Shown here: positions 22,990 to 34,260 of the stretch, piece after piece | Position numbering within the stretch: position 1 is the first letter of the stretch | Layout of the letters: every line of letters starts with the position of its first letter | NCBI GenBank assembly: GCA_944472155.2 | Contig: OX235279.1 | Location: 140,526,920 to 140,590,919, forward strand | Length of the DNA stretch: 64,000 bases | Origin: Trichobilharzia szidati | Taxonomy: Eukaryota > Platyhelminthes > Trematoda > Strigeidida > Schistosomatidae | Direction: 5' to 3' | The notes under the pieces: generated by a model | Databases searched by the model: none | Seen by the model: the letters and a program-made list of their open reading frames with translations, nothing else | What the model was told of the DNA's origin: nothing | Made by a program: the position numbers and the translations under genes

Positions 22990-23460
22990 CATTTATAGTG
23001 TAATTAGGGTATTTATGCGCGTTTTTAGGTAATGTAGTAAACTAATAATTGATTCGTTCTAGACATAAATAGTTTATTAATGTAATCAGTAGAGTGAAAC
23101 AGTCTGCACAGAGATCGTTTGAAAGTTATAACCGAGGTGCAAGTTGTGACTTCTGGGGGCAGGCTGTTCCATATCTTAGAATACATGACTGTGAAGAAGT
23201 TTTCACGGAGTGTTGATTTAAAGGCTTTTATTGTCACTGTGCAAGTTTGGTTACGCAGATCATAACAGCCTTCCGGTGAGCATTGTATGTCCTTATTACC
23301 TGAGAGTGGTATTGTGTGAGGTCATAAAGAAGGATACTAGATGTGTAATAAGTCGCCCTGTCCAAAGTGGGTCGAAATTTAGAATCATGCACCGTGAGAC
23401 ATAGTCTTTCGCCAAGTAGATGGGAGGTGAAATATTGCTGGATCCTTTCTATCCTTAGCT
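22990..23460 (-). mobile_element. 3' end of a CR1/Jockey-like non-LTR element
   Basis: The minus strand reads the post-RT tail: RIERIQQYFTSHLLGERL (around 23440), then shifted, then FTVMYSKIWNSLPPEV (around 23170) and FKRSL. It is 5' truncated with at least one frameshift. Confidence 0.55.
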
Positions 23461-23589
23461 TGTCATGTGTGTGAGTGCTGCTTATAATAAATGGAAAGTA
23501 CTCTAATAATAAGTGTAGTTGAAGTTATCAAGAAAGTAAGACGGGAGAGAATGTAAAGAAGTAAAACGACGAACTTAGTTGTCTACCCC

Positions 23590-24184
23590 TGAATGGTGTA
23601 TGGGATTTTAAGGGGATAGACCATTTTGACACAGCCCTTGTGTCGCTGCATGATTGCCCAGCCTTCGCTTAAAGGCGTCCACAGGTGGTGCCATAGCTAC
23701 ATCTGCTGATAAGGAATTCCAGGGACACCAAATTCGCAGTGAAAAGAAGTGGGAGTGCACCCGGGTTCTTGCCCTCCTGTGAGCTATCCTCGGCACACTG
23801 TTTCAGAACAGATGGCTTGATGTCGTCACAACCTAGGAACTTCCCAGGTGTGAATCTCTGCAGCTTCCCTAGTACTCTTGCCGGGTTTGTTTCGGGAGTA
23901 GCCACTGGGTTTTCCTCCGGTGAAATAGTAGTCTCACCAATTTGGTCCGTACCGGTTATACCAACATTGCTGTTTAACTGTTTGGCGAGGGCTAAACTGA
24001 ATGCTTCCGCCATCCCCAGGCTAGTGAGATATTGACCGTTTGGGCCTACTAAGGCGCATGCCCCCTGGTTGGCTGATTTTCTCTCCGACATGAATCAGTA
24101 CAAGTTTTCTGGGTCTGCTAGGAGTGTTTTGGGAAGTTTATACTGGAATTACCTCCTGCCACTCCTGACTCTCGCGTATTGCTG
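23590..24184 (-). mobile_element. Internally deleted CR1-like element
   Basis: The minus-strand frame 24091-23669 starts with the region just before RT (GQYLTSLGMAEAFSLALAKQ, then GKFLGCDDIKPSVLKQCAE). It then jumps straight to the extreme 3' tail in another frame (WNSLSADVAMAPPVDAFKRR, 23796-23608). All central RT motifs are missing. The left edge adjoins a Penelope fragment at ~24185. Confidence 0.6.
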
Positions 24185-25260
24185 CGGGTTCTCCATTGGG
24201 GCCAAATTTGGGAGATTTCTTTCTTGCGAAGTTTGAAAATGGTCCATTGAGACAAGTAATTGAGGAAACCGATTCTCATTTTCGTTATGTTGATGATACG
24301 TTTATGATTCTTGATGTGAAAGCCGACAAGAATGAAGTGTTAATAAAGTTTAATGATGCACATCCATCGCTCATCTTCACTTGTGAAGAAGAACATGGCG
24401 GTAGACTACATTTCCTTGAAGTGCAATTGATCAGAAGAGAGGATGGTTCACTCAAAAGAGATGTCTATAGAAAACCTACATCTGTATGACAGTATATATA
24501 TTTCCTCAATTTTGTACCAATCCGATACAAAGTCAATTTGGTCAGATGCCTCACGAATAGAGCAAGACGTATCTGTACAGATGACTCCCTAGAAAATGAG
24601 CTAGGATACATCCGAAATACGCTGGTCCAAATGGGTTATCCTAGTAGATTTGTAATGAGACACATGAACATCAAGTGCAATGAGGAGAAACTGACAACAC
24701 TTGAAAAGAAACAGCTGTTCATGAAGTTGCAAGTGAATAGGGACATGGCTAGCGATGTTTTACATCTGAGATCATCGAGAGCGATTAAACGGACTTATAT
24801 TGCCACCACCCTTTGTTTGTCATTTTCCAGCCGACCAATTATGATTGCTCAGGTGAAAGACAAGCTTACTAGCTGTGTCGCATCTATGTGCATCTATAAA
24901 TTTAGTTGCTCCTATGGAGAGAGCTATATAGGACGAACAACTAGACAGCTTAACAAACGCATTAATGAGTATCTTCCTTTATGGTTTGGTAAAGGTCAAA
25001 TAAAATCTGTAAGAAGTTCCATTTTGGCTCACTTGATTGATAGCGGTCACCAAGTGGACAAAAATAGTGCATTCCATCGAGCATTTCGAACCCTGCCACC
25101 CTTTATTATTTTCCATCTCCTTCGTATTTTTACGTTAAGATTTGACCAAATTTATTTACTGAACTGTCTACATATACATATTCTCATAGTACAGTACATG
25201 AGGGACGCCAGTTTACACGCATCACCAAATTGTTACAGAAATAGGACCATATAATTCAAT
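24185..25260 (+). mobile_element. Penelope-like element, RT and GIY-YIG, 5' truncated
   Basis: Reads from the RT palm to the endonuclease in one frame, broken by a single TGA at 24487-24489. Motifs: GPNLGDFFLAKFENG (24199), FRYVDDTFMIL (24280; the catalytic pair), FLEVQLIRR (24415), YRKPT (24470), a linker with NLVRCLTNRARRI (24535), and the GIY-YIG core CIYKFSCSYGESYIGRTTRQ (24892). Penelope elements combine RT with a GIY-YIG nuclease. The N-terminal RT is missing and the 3' part after ~25060 drifts. It is of the group known in schistosomes, but no family name was checked. Confidence 0.8.
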
Positions 25261-26044
25261 CACAATTTACAGGCAGTAGCAAGATATGCTTTACATGTTC
25301 ACTGGAGATTATACATACACTAGATAAATGTTAATCCCAGTAGTATAAAACAGCCTTTTCACTTATATACAATCATTTCTGTGCACAGTTGGAAAAATCT
25401 GCTAGATTGTCAGTGAGTGTAACACATCAGGAAATACAGAAGTATTGTCTTCGCATTAACAAAAAACCAGGTCTTTGGTAGTTGGACTATAAGTGCCTGG
25501 GAAAAAAATAAAGCTTGAAGTCAATTTTCATACATAACTTTGTTGTGTGCAGAGTCCTCGAATTATAGTTCATTGATGTGTTATTTTGAAATCAGTGATG
25601 TGTTTATCTCATTTGATCTGCAATGTCATTGTTGGGAGTAAGTACATAAGCTTCGGACGCATTAATTAATGGATTTCTACTGATTACGGGTATTTTCTTA
25701 GCATGAGGAAGGTTTATGAGTTTCAGCTGTTCCGACAGGAGTTGAGAATATTAACTGCTCAGCAACATTCTGGATATAAGTTCATCACATTATCTAAGGA
25801 AAGGTGGGTTGCAGTTGGTGAGGTATATATGATGCCCAACGAGCGTACATCTGTCCATGTGATGTTGTGGTGAGTTATACCTTTTTCATGTTGTCGGTTT
25901 ATGTCCATTTTATTCCACTTATTGTGTTGGGTAGTAGTTTTACAAACGAGATTTCTTGTCTGTTTGAGGATACGTATCTTAACCGTTAATGTTTTATCTG
26001 GAATTATAAATGTATGCAAAAAACAATAGGTGTAGTATTTAAGC
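25261..26044. other. Spacer, nothing clearly recognised
   Basis: Non-coding. It probably includes the 3' end of the minus-strand non-LTR element that starts at 26045. The short minus frame 25759-26052 follows that element's stop and shows no domain. Confidence 0.35.
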
Positions 26045-26920
26045 TTATACATTGAACTGACCTATAATTTCGGAGGCTCTCAGATAGGAACTAGAACTAC
26101 TGTCGTTTGCAAACTCTTGTAGTTTGTCGTTAGGCACCTTTTTGAAGGAGGCCAATGTACTTGCTTGACGCATTTCCATTGGTAGCTTATTCCATATCTG
26201 TGCATACCTAATCAAGTAAAACTTTTGCCTGGTGGCTGTTTTACATTGTTCGATAGCTACTGTACCCTTAGTGTGTCTTAGTTTGTAGCCATTGTCATCT
26301 GAAAGTCGAGTGCAATTAGTAGAGGTAAAAACTAAGTGGTTTAGAAGCTTATAGTAAAGTGTTAAGTTTAGTCTCAGGCGTCTTAGCCATAGTGTTTCTA
26401 GTCCTAGGGTATCACATCTAGTGGAGTAGTTCGCACCATTTTCGGCTCCGAGTAATTTTAACGTGAAGTACCTCTGCACTCCCTCGAATTTCAATTTGTC
26501 CTCTATGCGTATACTACTATACATGAATGAACAGTAATCAAATAAAGGACGCACACAAACCTTGTACAGCAGAATTCTAGACTCATTTCTGTAGGAGTTC
26601 CTGAGTAGAAAGCCGATAAGTCTGCGTGACTTTGACACTTGTTTGGAAATATGTTCAGAAAATGATAAGTTATGTGAATATTTCAGCTCCAGGTCCAGTA
26701 CAGATTCCAGTCGTTGAAGTGCATGGCCTTGAATTGTCAGGTCAAGTTCTAAACTGTTGCAACCTATGCAGAGCCAGCCACATTTTTCGACATTAAATTG
26801 GAGTTGCCAGGTGTCACACCATCTATCCATTTTTTCTAATTCTTGCTGTATGGCGTTAAATGTTATTCCGAGATCTGTGTTCTTGCATTTATAAGTCACT
26901 TTTAAGTCATCTGTATAAAG
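26045..26920 (-). mobile_element. Non-LTR retrotransposon, 3' half (split by BEL insertion)
   Basis: The minus-strand frame begins inside the RT active site (ILYTDDLKVTYKC, with YTDD where YADD is usual). It continues through the post-RT region (WQLQFNVEKCGWLCIG, VLDLELKYSHNLSF, FLLRNSYRNESRILLYKVCV, QIWNKLPMEMRQASTLASFK) to a stop at 26045. The missing upstream half lies at 33142-33650 beyond the BEL element. CR1/Jockey-like by motif style. Confidence 0.75.
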
Positions 26921-26925
26921 TATTG
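26921..26925. other. Target-site duplication, left copy (TATTG)
   Basis: TATTG directly before the 5' LTR, matched by TATTG directly after the 3' LTR. Five bp is in the range usual for BEL/Pao integration. Confidence 0.9.
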
Positions 26926-27248
26926 TGTCAATGGACGTGAACACTGAACGTTTGTTTTATTGGGTCTGGCAGCCATTAATGGGCAACTGAAAGGCGCGAA
27001 TGGTCGATCGCTTGCAAGTTGAAGGAAGACCGGAGTTAAATACGAATAAAAGTACTTTATAACTTCATTTATACTTAACATTTGTTTGTAGACTTTGCAG
27101 TTTTCTTCAATTTAATTGCCAAACAATATAATTTCGTTCAAGGAATACTGGTGTTTTGGATTTAAAGTTGAAGAAAGTACATAGTATTTATCGGCTCAAT
27201 CGCTTAAGTCTTCATTACGATAGGAACTTAGGGCTAAGTTCCTTGACA
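26926..27248 (+). repeat. BEL/Pao 5' LTR
   Basis: 323 bp. Contains an AATAAA at 27045-27050 and a 20-bp palindrome at 27223-27242 just before the end. It differs from the 3' LTR only in GACCGG versus GACTGG. Confidence 0.95.
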
Positions 27249-27273
27249 GTTTTTATTCTTCTCTTCGTCTTCG

Positions 27274-27280
27274 TGGCGCC
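27274..27280 (+). promoter_or_regulatory. Possible primer-binding site
   Basis: TGGCGCC, a common start of a tRNA primer-binding site, lies 25 nt after the LTR end. That gap is longer than usual and pairing past the seventh base was not established. Confidence 0.3.
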
Positions 27281-27408
27281 TTCTGGAAATCTTCCGGGTG
27301 TACTTACTAGATCTGCAGCCAGCTTCTTTTTGGACAAGGATTATCAACGCAATTTGGATTCTTTGGTGACGTTGGATAATACCTGGGTCAAGAAAGGGAC
27401 GTGGCACC

Positions 27409-28424
27409 ATGGAAGCAGACAAAAAAGTAAGTAACGATGAGTTGCCTGTTAATTGTAATTATATGTATGATGCTCAGCATGTTGAGTTTGATGTTCACGC
27501 TTCACCGTTAAGGGTTAGTAAGGGTTTAAGATTGCCTAAGTTTGAACCGCGATACTTCGATGGAAACCCAGCCGACTACCCACAGTTCATCAAGGAGTTT
27601 GAGGTCATGCTGAGTGGTTTTGTATTAAATTATGAAATGTATTTGTTGAGATACTGCACTGGTGTAGCTGCAAGAGCCATACAGTGCTGTAAGTTTATGC
27701 CCCCGAACGAAGGATATGATGAGGCAATGAAGATACTACGTCAAAGGTTTGGAGACCATTTATGATATCCCGTAACGTTTTTGAGACTGTGAAAGGTAAT
27801 GGATCACAACTAAGCGATAACTCAGAGGAACTCACAGAGTTCTTGGACAGCTTAATGGTATATAGAAATACTCTTGTGTCTCTTAACTGTGTGGAAGAAT
27901 TGAATTCAAGTTCCGTGCTTGAGACTGTTGCCAAGAGATTACCGGACCGTCTGCGAAGAAAGTTCATAAAAGTTAGCTCCCGACTAGAGCAATTTGGTAT
28001 GGAGCCTGGATTCGATGACATTGTGAGGCTAGTAAAAGACAGTGTCAATCAAGCCACGGGCAAATTCGCCAGCATTCTACATTCTAGGGTAAGACCTAAG
28101 GAATCGGTGAATATAAAGAAGACATTTGTAGTGAAGGCCCAAGGTACAACGAGAAGGGGTGAGTGTATTGTTTGCCATGATACGCATCAATTGAGTGATT
28201 GCACTCGCTTCATTGCTATGTCTCCCGTAGAAAGGTTAAAAATGGCAAAACAGAAGAGGTTATGTTTCAGTTGTTTAAAGGCAGGGCACACAAAGTTGAA
28301 TTGTAAGGCGACAGACAAGGAAGGTGGTGGTTCAACCGATGTGCACCCACTTCTGAGGACAGTAAATGAACCGGGAATGTCAGTTAATTGTAATAGCACC
28401 TTTAGCCCCCTTGATAATCCATAA
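27409..28424 (+). pseudogene. gag: BEL/Pao gag (frameshifted)
   Basis: Starts at ATG 27409 (MEADKKVSNDELP). It reads to 27765 and then continues in another frame from about 27762 to a TAA at 28424, so one shift is needed near 27760. The capsid-like part has FEPRYFDGNPADYPQFIKEF. Two zinc knuckles close it: CIVCHDTHQLSDC (around 28156) and CFSCLKAGHTKLNC (around 28264; CX2CX4HX4C). Gag forms the particle and binds the RNA. Confidence 0.85.
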
Positions 28425-28472
28425 GGTTGCTTAGGAGTATTACCAGTTAAAATCAGAGGACCGAAATCTTCA

Positions 28473-29408
28473 GTGGATACTTACGCACCGTTAGATAATG
28501 GATCAGATGTCACGCTGTTGGATGCTCAGTTAGCCGGCCAGTTAGGCATTGAGGGTGTTAAAGAACCCTTAGTAATGTATACCTTTCATCCATCGGACAG
28601 ATTAACATGCGAACGAGTGTCCTTTTGGTTAGACTCCTTGGTAACGGGAGAATCCATTATGGTCGCAACCGCGTATATCACCCCCAGCCTGAAACTTGGA
28701 GAAGCCAAAGTGCCAAATCGTGAAGTAGTTATTAATAAACCACATCTGTCTGATATAACGTTCCCAGCTCTGCGAGATAACAAGGTGAAATTACTTATTG
28801 GATGTAATGTACCTTCTGCTCATAAGGTACTAGAGGAAAGATATGGTGATAAAGAGGACTTATATGCCACTAAAACTCCTCTTGGGTGGACTATTCGAGG
28901 ACCTGTGTCGAAGGCTCAAGCGTTGCCCTTGGTTACGGTCAACGAAGTGAGTATAGAACGTATGGTCCGGGATATGTATGATAAAGAATTCCACGATAGC
29001 AGTTCTGAGGAAAGAGGGCGGTCTGTTGAAGATAGGAAGGCAGCAAAATTGGTTAATGAATCCTGTACCTTTGAGAATGGTCGCTTTGTCGTGGGATTAC
29101 CTTGGAGAACCGAGGAGAAACATACGGTCTGTAACAGAAAGATGGCAATGAGGAGACTTCTGAGTTTAAGAAGGAAGTTCCTAGCAAATGCAGATCTGTG
29201 GTCCAAGTATAAAGAGGTCATTGGCAAGCACATAGTGAAAGGTTACGTGGAAAGATTGGTTAATCAGAATGAACCAGGGAAATGGTACCTGCCTCATCAC
29301 CCGGTGTTTAACCCCAAGAAACCCAGCAAACTTCGCGTAGCCTTTGATTGTTCCGCCAAACACGAAGGTGTTTCCTTGAATGAAAGTTTGTATAGTGGCC
29401 CGGACTGA
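28473..29408 (+). pseudogene. pol: BEL/Pao protease and start of RT
   Basis: In the same frame as the second gag part, after the TAA at 28422-28424. The protease active site reads YAPLDNGSDVTLLD (around 28482), with DNG at the DTG position as seen in this superfamily. The flap region is followed by ATKTPLGWTIRGPV and the RT start (WYLPHHPVFNPKKPSKLRVA, around 29283). A TGA at 29406-29408 interrupts RT right after LYSGPD. Confidence 0.85.
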
Positions 29409-29426
29409 GTAGGATCGCTAGTAGGA

Positions 29427-31829
29427 TTGCTGCTGAGATTCAGAATGTCTCCGGTCGCCATTGCAGCTGACACAGAAGAGATGTTTTTACAAGTAAAGGT
29501 GCCAGAACGTGAAAGAGACCATTTGAGGTTCCTGTGGTTCGACGGGGATCCTCACAGTAGAATATTCGAATACAGGATGACTGTTCATCCGTTTGGCGCT
29601 ACCTCGTCTCCGTTTTGTGCTAACTTCGCTCTTCGTAAAGCAGTGTCCATGTTTGGTCCTCCTGAACTTCTAGATGTCGTTGATTGTTGTTTCTATGTGG
29701 ATGACTGCTTAGCATCCTTTGATGATATTGCATCTGCGATCAACTTTGCAGAGACCCCTAGTAATGTACTAGCCAAGGCTGGGTTTCGTTTGACAAAGTT
29801 GGTCTCAAACAGTTTGGAAGTCTTAAAGCAAATAAGTCCAGAAGAGAGAGCACCGGCGGTGAGAGATCTGTCCGTTGACACACCACCCATAGAACGCATC
29901 TTAGGTTTGCAATGGAATATAAACTCAGATACCTTTGAATTTAGTGTGGGAAACATTGATAAACCGGTCACCAGAAGAGGCATACTGTCCGTATTGTCCT
30001 CGGTTTTCGGTCCACTTGGTCTAGTAGCACCTTATTTGCTTCCTGCGCGAAAACTATTTCAAGAGACTTGTAAAAGGGAGTTATGGTGGGATGATCCACT
30101 GAGTGAAGGAATTGCTGAAAATTGGGAGAAGTGGGTCAACAACCTACGATCATTAAGGCAGTATCCCATCGCCCGTCCACTGAAGCAATCGAGGGATTTT
30201 AAGATTGTGGATTTTCATGTATTCTCTGATGCCTCTGAAGTTGGTTACGGGGCTGCTGTGTACGTTAGAACTGCCTTTGGAGATAATAAGGATGTTCGCC
30301 TTGTGATGGGGAAGTCCAGAGTTGCGCCCATAAAGGTTGTGTCAATACCAAGGTTGGAGTCGACGGCAGCATTGTTAGCAGTTCAGCTGTTTGCGACGGT
30401 GAGTACGGAACTGAACTGTCCCATCTGTCAAGTAACGTTTTGGACAGACTCCATGACAGTTATATATTACATACGAAACGATTCGGCTAGATATCATCGA
30501 TTTGTAGCTAATCGGGTGTCACGAATTCGCGAAGCTACTCGAGTTGAACAGTGGAAATATGTACCATCTAATGGAAATCCTGCTGATATAGCATCAAGAG
30601 GCGTGGCCGATATAAATGTGATTAAAAATAAGTGGTGGACTGGTCCTGACCTCTTAAGACGAGCAGACTGTCTGTGGCGGAGTAAGAAGGAGGAACCACC
30701 GATATGTGAGGAGGACCTAGAGTTAAGTGTAAATGCCAAGGTGACATATACACAAACAAGGTATTCCGGCTTACATCCACTGTTTAATTGGTATTCCTCT
30801 TGGCACAAGTTAGTGAAAGCCGTCGCGTGGTTGACTCGGTATGTTTCATATTTGAAGGTTATATATCTACGACGAAATGATATTCAGACTAAAGGACTTC
30901 TAACTGCTGAAGACTTGAACAATGCCGAAACAGCCATTGTGAAGGCTATCCAGTGGGAAGCATGGGGGGAAATCGCTAATGAAGATGGTTATGACTTCGC
31001 GAACTTCAAAGCACGAATGGACAAATTAAACCCCATAATCTTAGATGGCGTAGTTAGAGTCGGAGGACGCCTACAAATGCTCGAGGCACCATATGAGACC
31101 CTCCATCGAGCCTTATTGCCTAACGACCACCCAGTCACTACGCTTATAATAAGACATCACCACGAATTCGAGGGTCATCTGGGTACATCACAAGTATTTT
31201 CGAGCATCCGACGAAGGTATTGGATAGTTAAAGGTGGTGCGACCGTGCGGAAAGTGATTAATAAGTGCGTGACTTGCAAACGTCAGAACGCTAGTACGGT
31301 TCAGCAGATGATGGCCCCACTCACAAAGTGGCAAGTGTCTGAAGGTAATTATCCGTTTGAGTATGTAGGAGTGGATTTCTTTGGACCGTTCATGGTGAGA
31401 AGAGGTAGAAGTTCGTGTAAGAGATATGGTTGCTTGTTTACCTGTTTGAAAATGAGGGCCGTGCACATCGAAATGGTCCATACGTTAACTACAGATTCGT
31501 TCATTCTGGCACTGCTTAGATTCATAAGCCGTCGGGGTACTCCTAAGATGATGTTCAGTGATAGAGGAACGAACTTCATCGGATGTCACACAGAGCTTAA
31601 AGGGCGTACTTGCGATCCCCGCACGAGGGTGCATGAAGAACTATTGAAAAGAAACATAGAGTGGCATTTCAATCCACCACAAGCCAGCCACAGAGGGGGG
31701 CTTTGGGAGAGACTTGTCGGAATTATTAAACGTGTTCTAAGTTCTATCATTAAAAACCAAAACTTGACTGATGAGACCCTAGAGACGTTTTTATGTGAAG
31801 CCGAAAGAATTCTAAACGACCGCCGGTAA
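29427..31829 (+). pseudogene. pol: BEL/Pao RT, RNase H and integrase
   Basis: An 800-codon frame. RT palm: IAADTEEMFLQVKV (29460) and the catalytic CFYVDDCLASF (29688). RNase H starts at FSDASEVGYGAAVYV (30222), with WTDSMTVIYYIRN (30440). The integrase zinc-binding HHEFEGH...CVTCK lies at 31157-31280. The catalytic core is VGVDFFGPF (31366), SDRGTNF (31558) and the Glu block SHRGGLWERL (31690), so the DDE triad is present. The frame is lost at 31829, just after FLCEAERILNDR. Confidence 0.9.
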
Positions 31830-31837
31830 GAGATGAT

Positions 31838-32266
31838 GTGAAGGACTTTGATGTTTTAACTCCAAATAAACTACTATTATTGCGAAGTAATCCAGGTATA
31901 GAAGAAGGGTGCACAGAACCGAGACCCATAGTCAGAAGATGGAGACAAGCTAAGCATCTGAAAGATGTGTTCTGGAAGAGATGGTCTAAAGAGTACATAC
32001 TCACACTCCAATCAAGAGATAAATGGAAGAAGACATATCGAAATTTGCAAGCTGGTGATGTGGTTTTAGTTTCGGATAAGACTTCTACAGGTAAATGGCC
32101 TCTAGGAGTAATGGAAGGAGTAACATGCAGTAATGATGGGTTGGTGAGGACAGTGGAAGTGAGGACAAAATACGGCACGCTGAAGCGAGATATTCGAAAA
32201 TTATGCTTGCTTGAAGTGCTAGAGAACAGATCAGAGAGTGGACAATCCAACGATTTTCCAACTTAA
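31838..32266 (+). pseudogene. pol: BEL/Pao integrase C-terminus (shifted frame)
   Basis: Continues pol in a different frame: KDFDVLTPNKLLLLRSNPGI, WRQAKHLKDVFWKRWSKEYI, then the BEL integrase tail GDVVLVSD and KWPLGVMEGV. A small deletion at ~31829 probably caused the shift. The region 32267-32813 is untranslated; the open frame 32415-32723 has no recognisable domain. Confidence 0.85.
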
Positions 32267-32813
32267 GGCGTCAACCTGAGAAGCGTTGTAGGCGTACTGC
32301 TGTAAGTCCTACAATTCTTCAAGGGTAGCTCGTCAAGGCAGAATCCACTACATTTGATATATTGATTGTGCATATGTTTGTGTTGAGTAATTCAGTGGGT
32401 TCCGATTCATCTGATTGTCGGTTAATTTTATAGTTGTCGCATTGTGTGAATCATCTTGTGACGTTTTTGTAAGTACTTCTGAAGTCGCTTCTAAACTTGT
32501 GAACGAATCGAGTGTTGTTAGAGTCAGTGTACGCGATTGGATACGCCGGGGAGAGGATTGGGCTAGAGTGGAATGGAGCAACCAATACTCCGTGAACCAG
32601 ATCAGTGGTGGTACTGTCGTCAGAGAGCGTCGATCCCATGCGCCAGGGAGAGCGTGTCGGTGTGATGTGGTATGCTCGCTGTGTGTTGGGCGTTTTTGTC
32701 TTGGTTTTCCAATTTTAGCCTAGTCCCGATTGGCCCAGGTTCCCGCATTGGCAGTTCAGTTCAAGGTTACCGCCGCTGTAGAAAAAAGGGATGGACCCTT
32801 TTTTGCCGGGGAG

Positions 32814-33136
32814 TGTCAATGGACGTGAACACTGAACGTTTGTTTTATTGGGTCTGGCAGCCATTAATGGGCAACTGAAAGGCGCGAATGGTCGATCGCT
32901 TGCAAGTTGAAGGAAGACTGGAGTTAAATACGAATAAAAGTACTTTATAACTTCATTTATACTTAACATTTGTTTGTAGACTTTGCAGTTTTCTTCAATT
33001 TAATTGCCAAACAATATAATTTCGTTCAAGGAATACTGGTGTTTTGGATTTAAAGTTGAAGAAAGTACATAGTATTTATCGGCTCAATCGCTTAAGTCTT
33101 CATTACGATAGGAACTTAGGGCTAAGTTCCTTGACA
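32814..33136 (+). repeat. BEL/Pao 3' LTR
   Basis: 323 bp, differing from the 5' LTR at one position. AATAAA at 32933-32938. It is preceded by a purine-rich GCCGGGGAG, a plausible but short polypurine tract. Confidence 0.95.
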
Positions 33137-33141
33137 TATTG
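33137..33141. other. Target-site duplication, right copy (TATTG)
   Basis: Matches 26921-26925. Confidence 0.9.
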
Positions 33142-33655
33142 GTTTACCTACACTAAAGCATTCACAGATACTGTTTGTACATATTATGAATAAGAGTGGG
33201 CCTAATACACTTCCCTGGATCACACCACTACTCACTGATTTAGGCCTTGAGATTATCGAGCCAACTTTCGTTGTCTGACTTCGGCCACAAAGAAATGATT
33301 TTATCCAGCTCAGGAGAGGGTCATATATCCCTAGTGAGCATAACCTGGTCACAAGCAGATTATGGGGAACTCAGTCGAAGGCTTTCATTATTTCGAAATA
33401 TAGTACAATCACTAGTTCTCTGTTGTCCCTACTTCTTGTAACTTCGTTGAAAAAGTCTATGTGACAGGTCACACATGATCTCTTTTTGAGGAATCCGTGT
33501 TGTGATGGATTGATAAGTTCATGTTCTAGTAAGTTGTCTGACACTTGGTCTTTAACCACTTTCTCCATTATTCGGGATATTACCGGTGTTGTATTGATAG
33601 GTCTATAGTTGCATACACTGGTTTTGGCCCCTGCTTTGTGTTTCTTATCGCCACC
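33142..33655 (-). mobile_element. Non-LTR retrotransposon, RT N-terminal half
   Basis: The minus strand reads RT motifs in shifted frames: VCNYRPINTTPVISRIMEKV (around 33590), PSQHGFLKKRSCVTC, FEIMKAFD (33371), then GVIQGSVLGPLLFIICTNSI (around 33230). It stops exactly where the BEL target site lies and continues at 26920. The usual DFSKAFD and GVPQGSVLGP motifs are degraded. Confidence 0.75.
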
Positions 33656-34260
33656 AGCATAAATCTTATTATCAATATTATGTTATCTTTATTATTAACC
33701 ACGTTCAAAACATTTACCACAATATCATTATTTGATCCACAAAATTACCATCATTGGTTAAAATTTTTATATATAAATCTATGTAAATTGGAGTAAAGCT
33801 TGAAGAAGATCTAATTGAAAACAATATTGTTCGCTTATATGTCTTGTTCTAACTTGAGTTTTGTCATATGTGTATTCAGCTTTTCATTGGTAATGATTAT
33901 TTCCTAGCGAATTATGTCTTCTTACGTTTTTAATGCTAGCAACCAATTACAACACCAACAGAGAAACTCGTTTCTCCCTAGATCATTAATTATAACCTAA
34001 TAAACGAACTTATTTTTGAAGTTAAAGCTATTATGCTGTTCATACAGACTCGGATAAGGCTACATAATTCTCCGCTGATGAGGGAATCGAGCTTGAAAAA
34101 GCCAATACTTTATAAAATATCGGAGGCTTCCTTTCGTTTGGATGCTTCAGTAACCTACACACTAGCAGACCACGTCAAAAGACAGTCTGCGCCTCTAGAA
34201 TTAAGCGAACCACGCTGAAACAGAGAAAAGAACATTAAGATTAAGAGTTTTCCGGCTGTC
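33656..34260. other. AT-rich spacer, no gene seen
   Basis: No conserved frame on either strand. Confidence 0.4.

Larger units (their letters stand above)
26926..33136 (+). mobile_element. BEL/Pao LTR retrotransposon, complete length, defective
   Basis: A 6211-bp element with 323-bp LTRs starting TGTCAA and ending TTGACA, flanked by TATTG duplications. Order: gag with two zinc knuckles, aspartic protease, RT, RNase H, integrase, which is the BEL/Pao order. No envelope-like gene. Defects: a frameshift near 27760 in gag, stop codons at 28422-28424 and 29406-29408, and a frameshift near 31829 at the end of integrase. The LTRs differ at one base, so the insertion is recent. It is inserted in the opposite orientation inside an older non-LTR element. 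Confidence 0.93.

Noticed and set aside
32415..32723. Envelope-like ORF of the BEL element
   Set aside because: No signal peptide, membrane segment or cysteine pattern; it lies in the 3' untranslated part.
34070..34110. Hammerhead ribozyme (CTGATGAG core)
   Set aside because: CTGATGAG occurs here and, on the minus strand, near 63182, but no pairing stem II and no properly placed CGAAAC follow.
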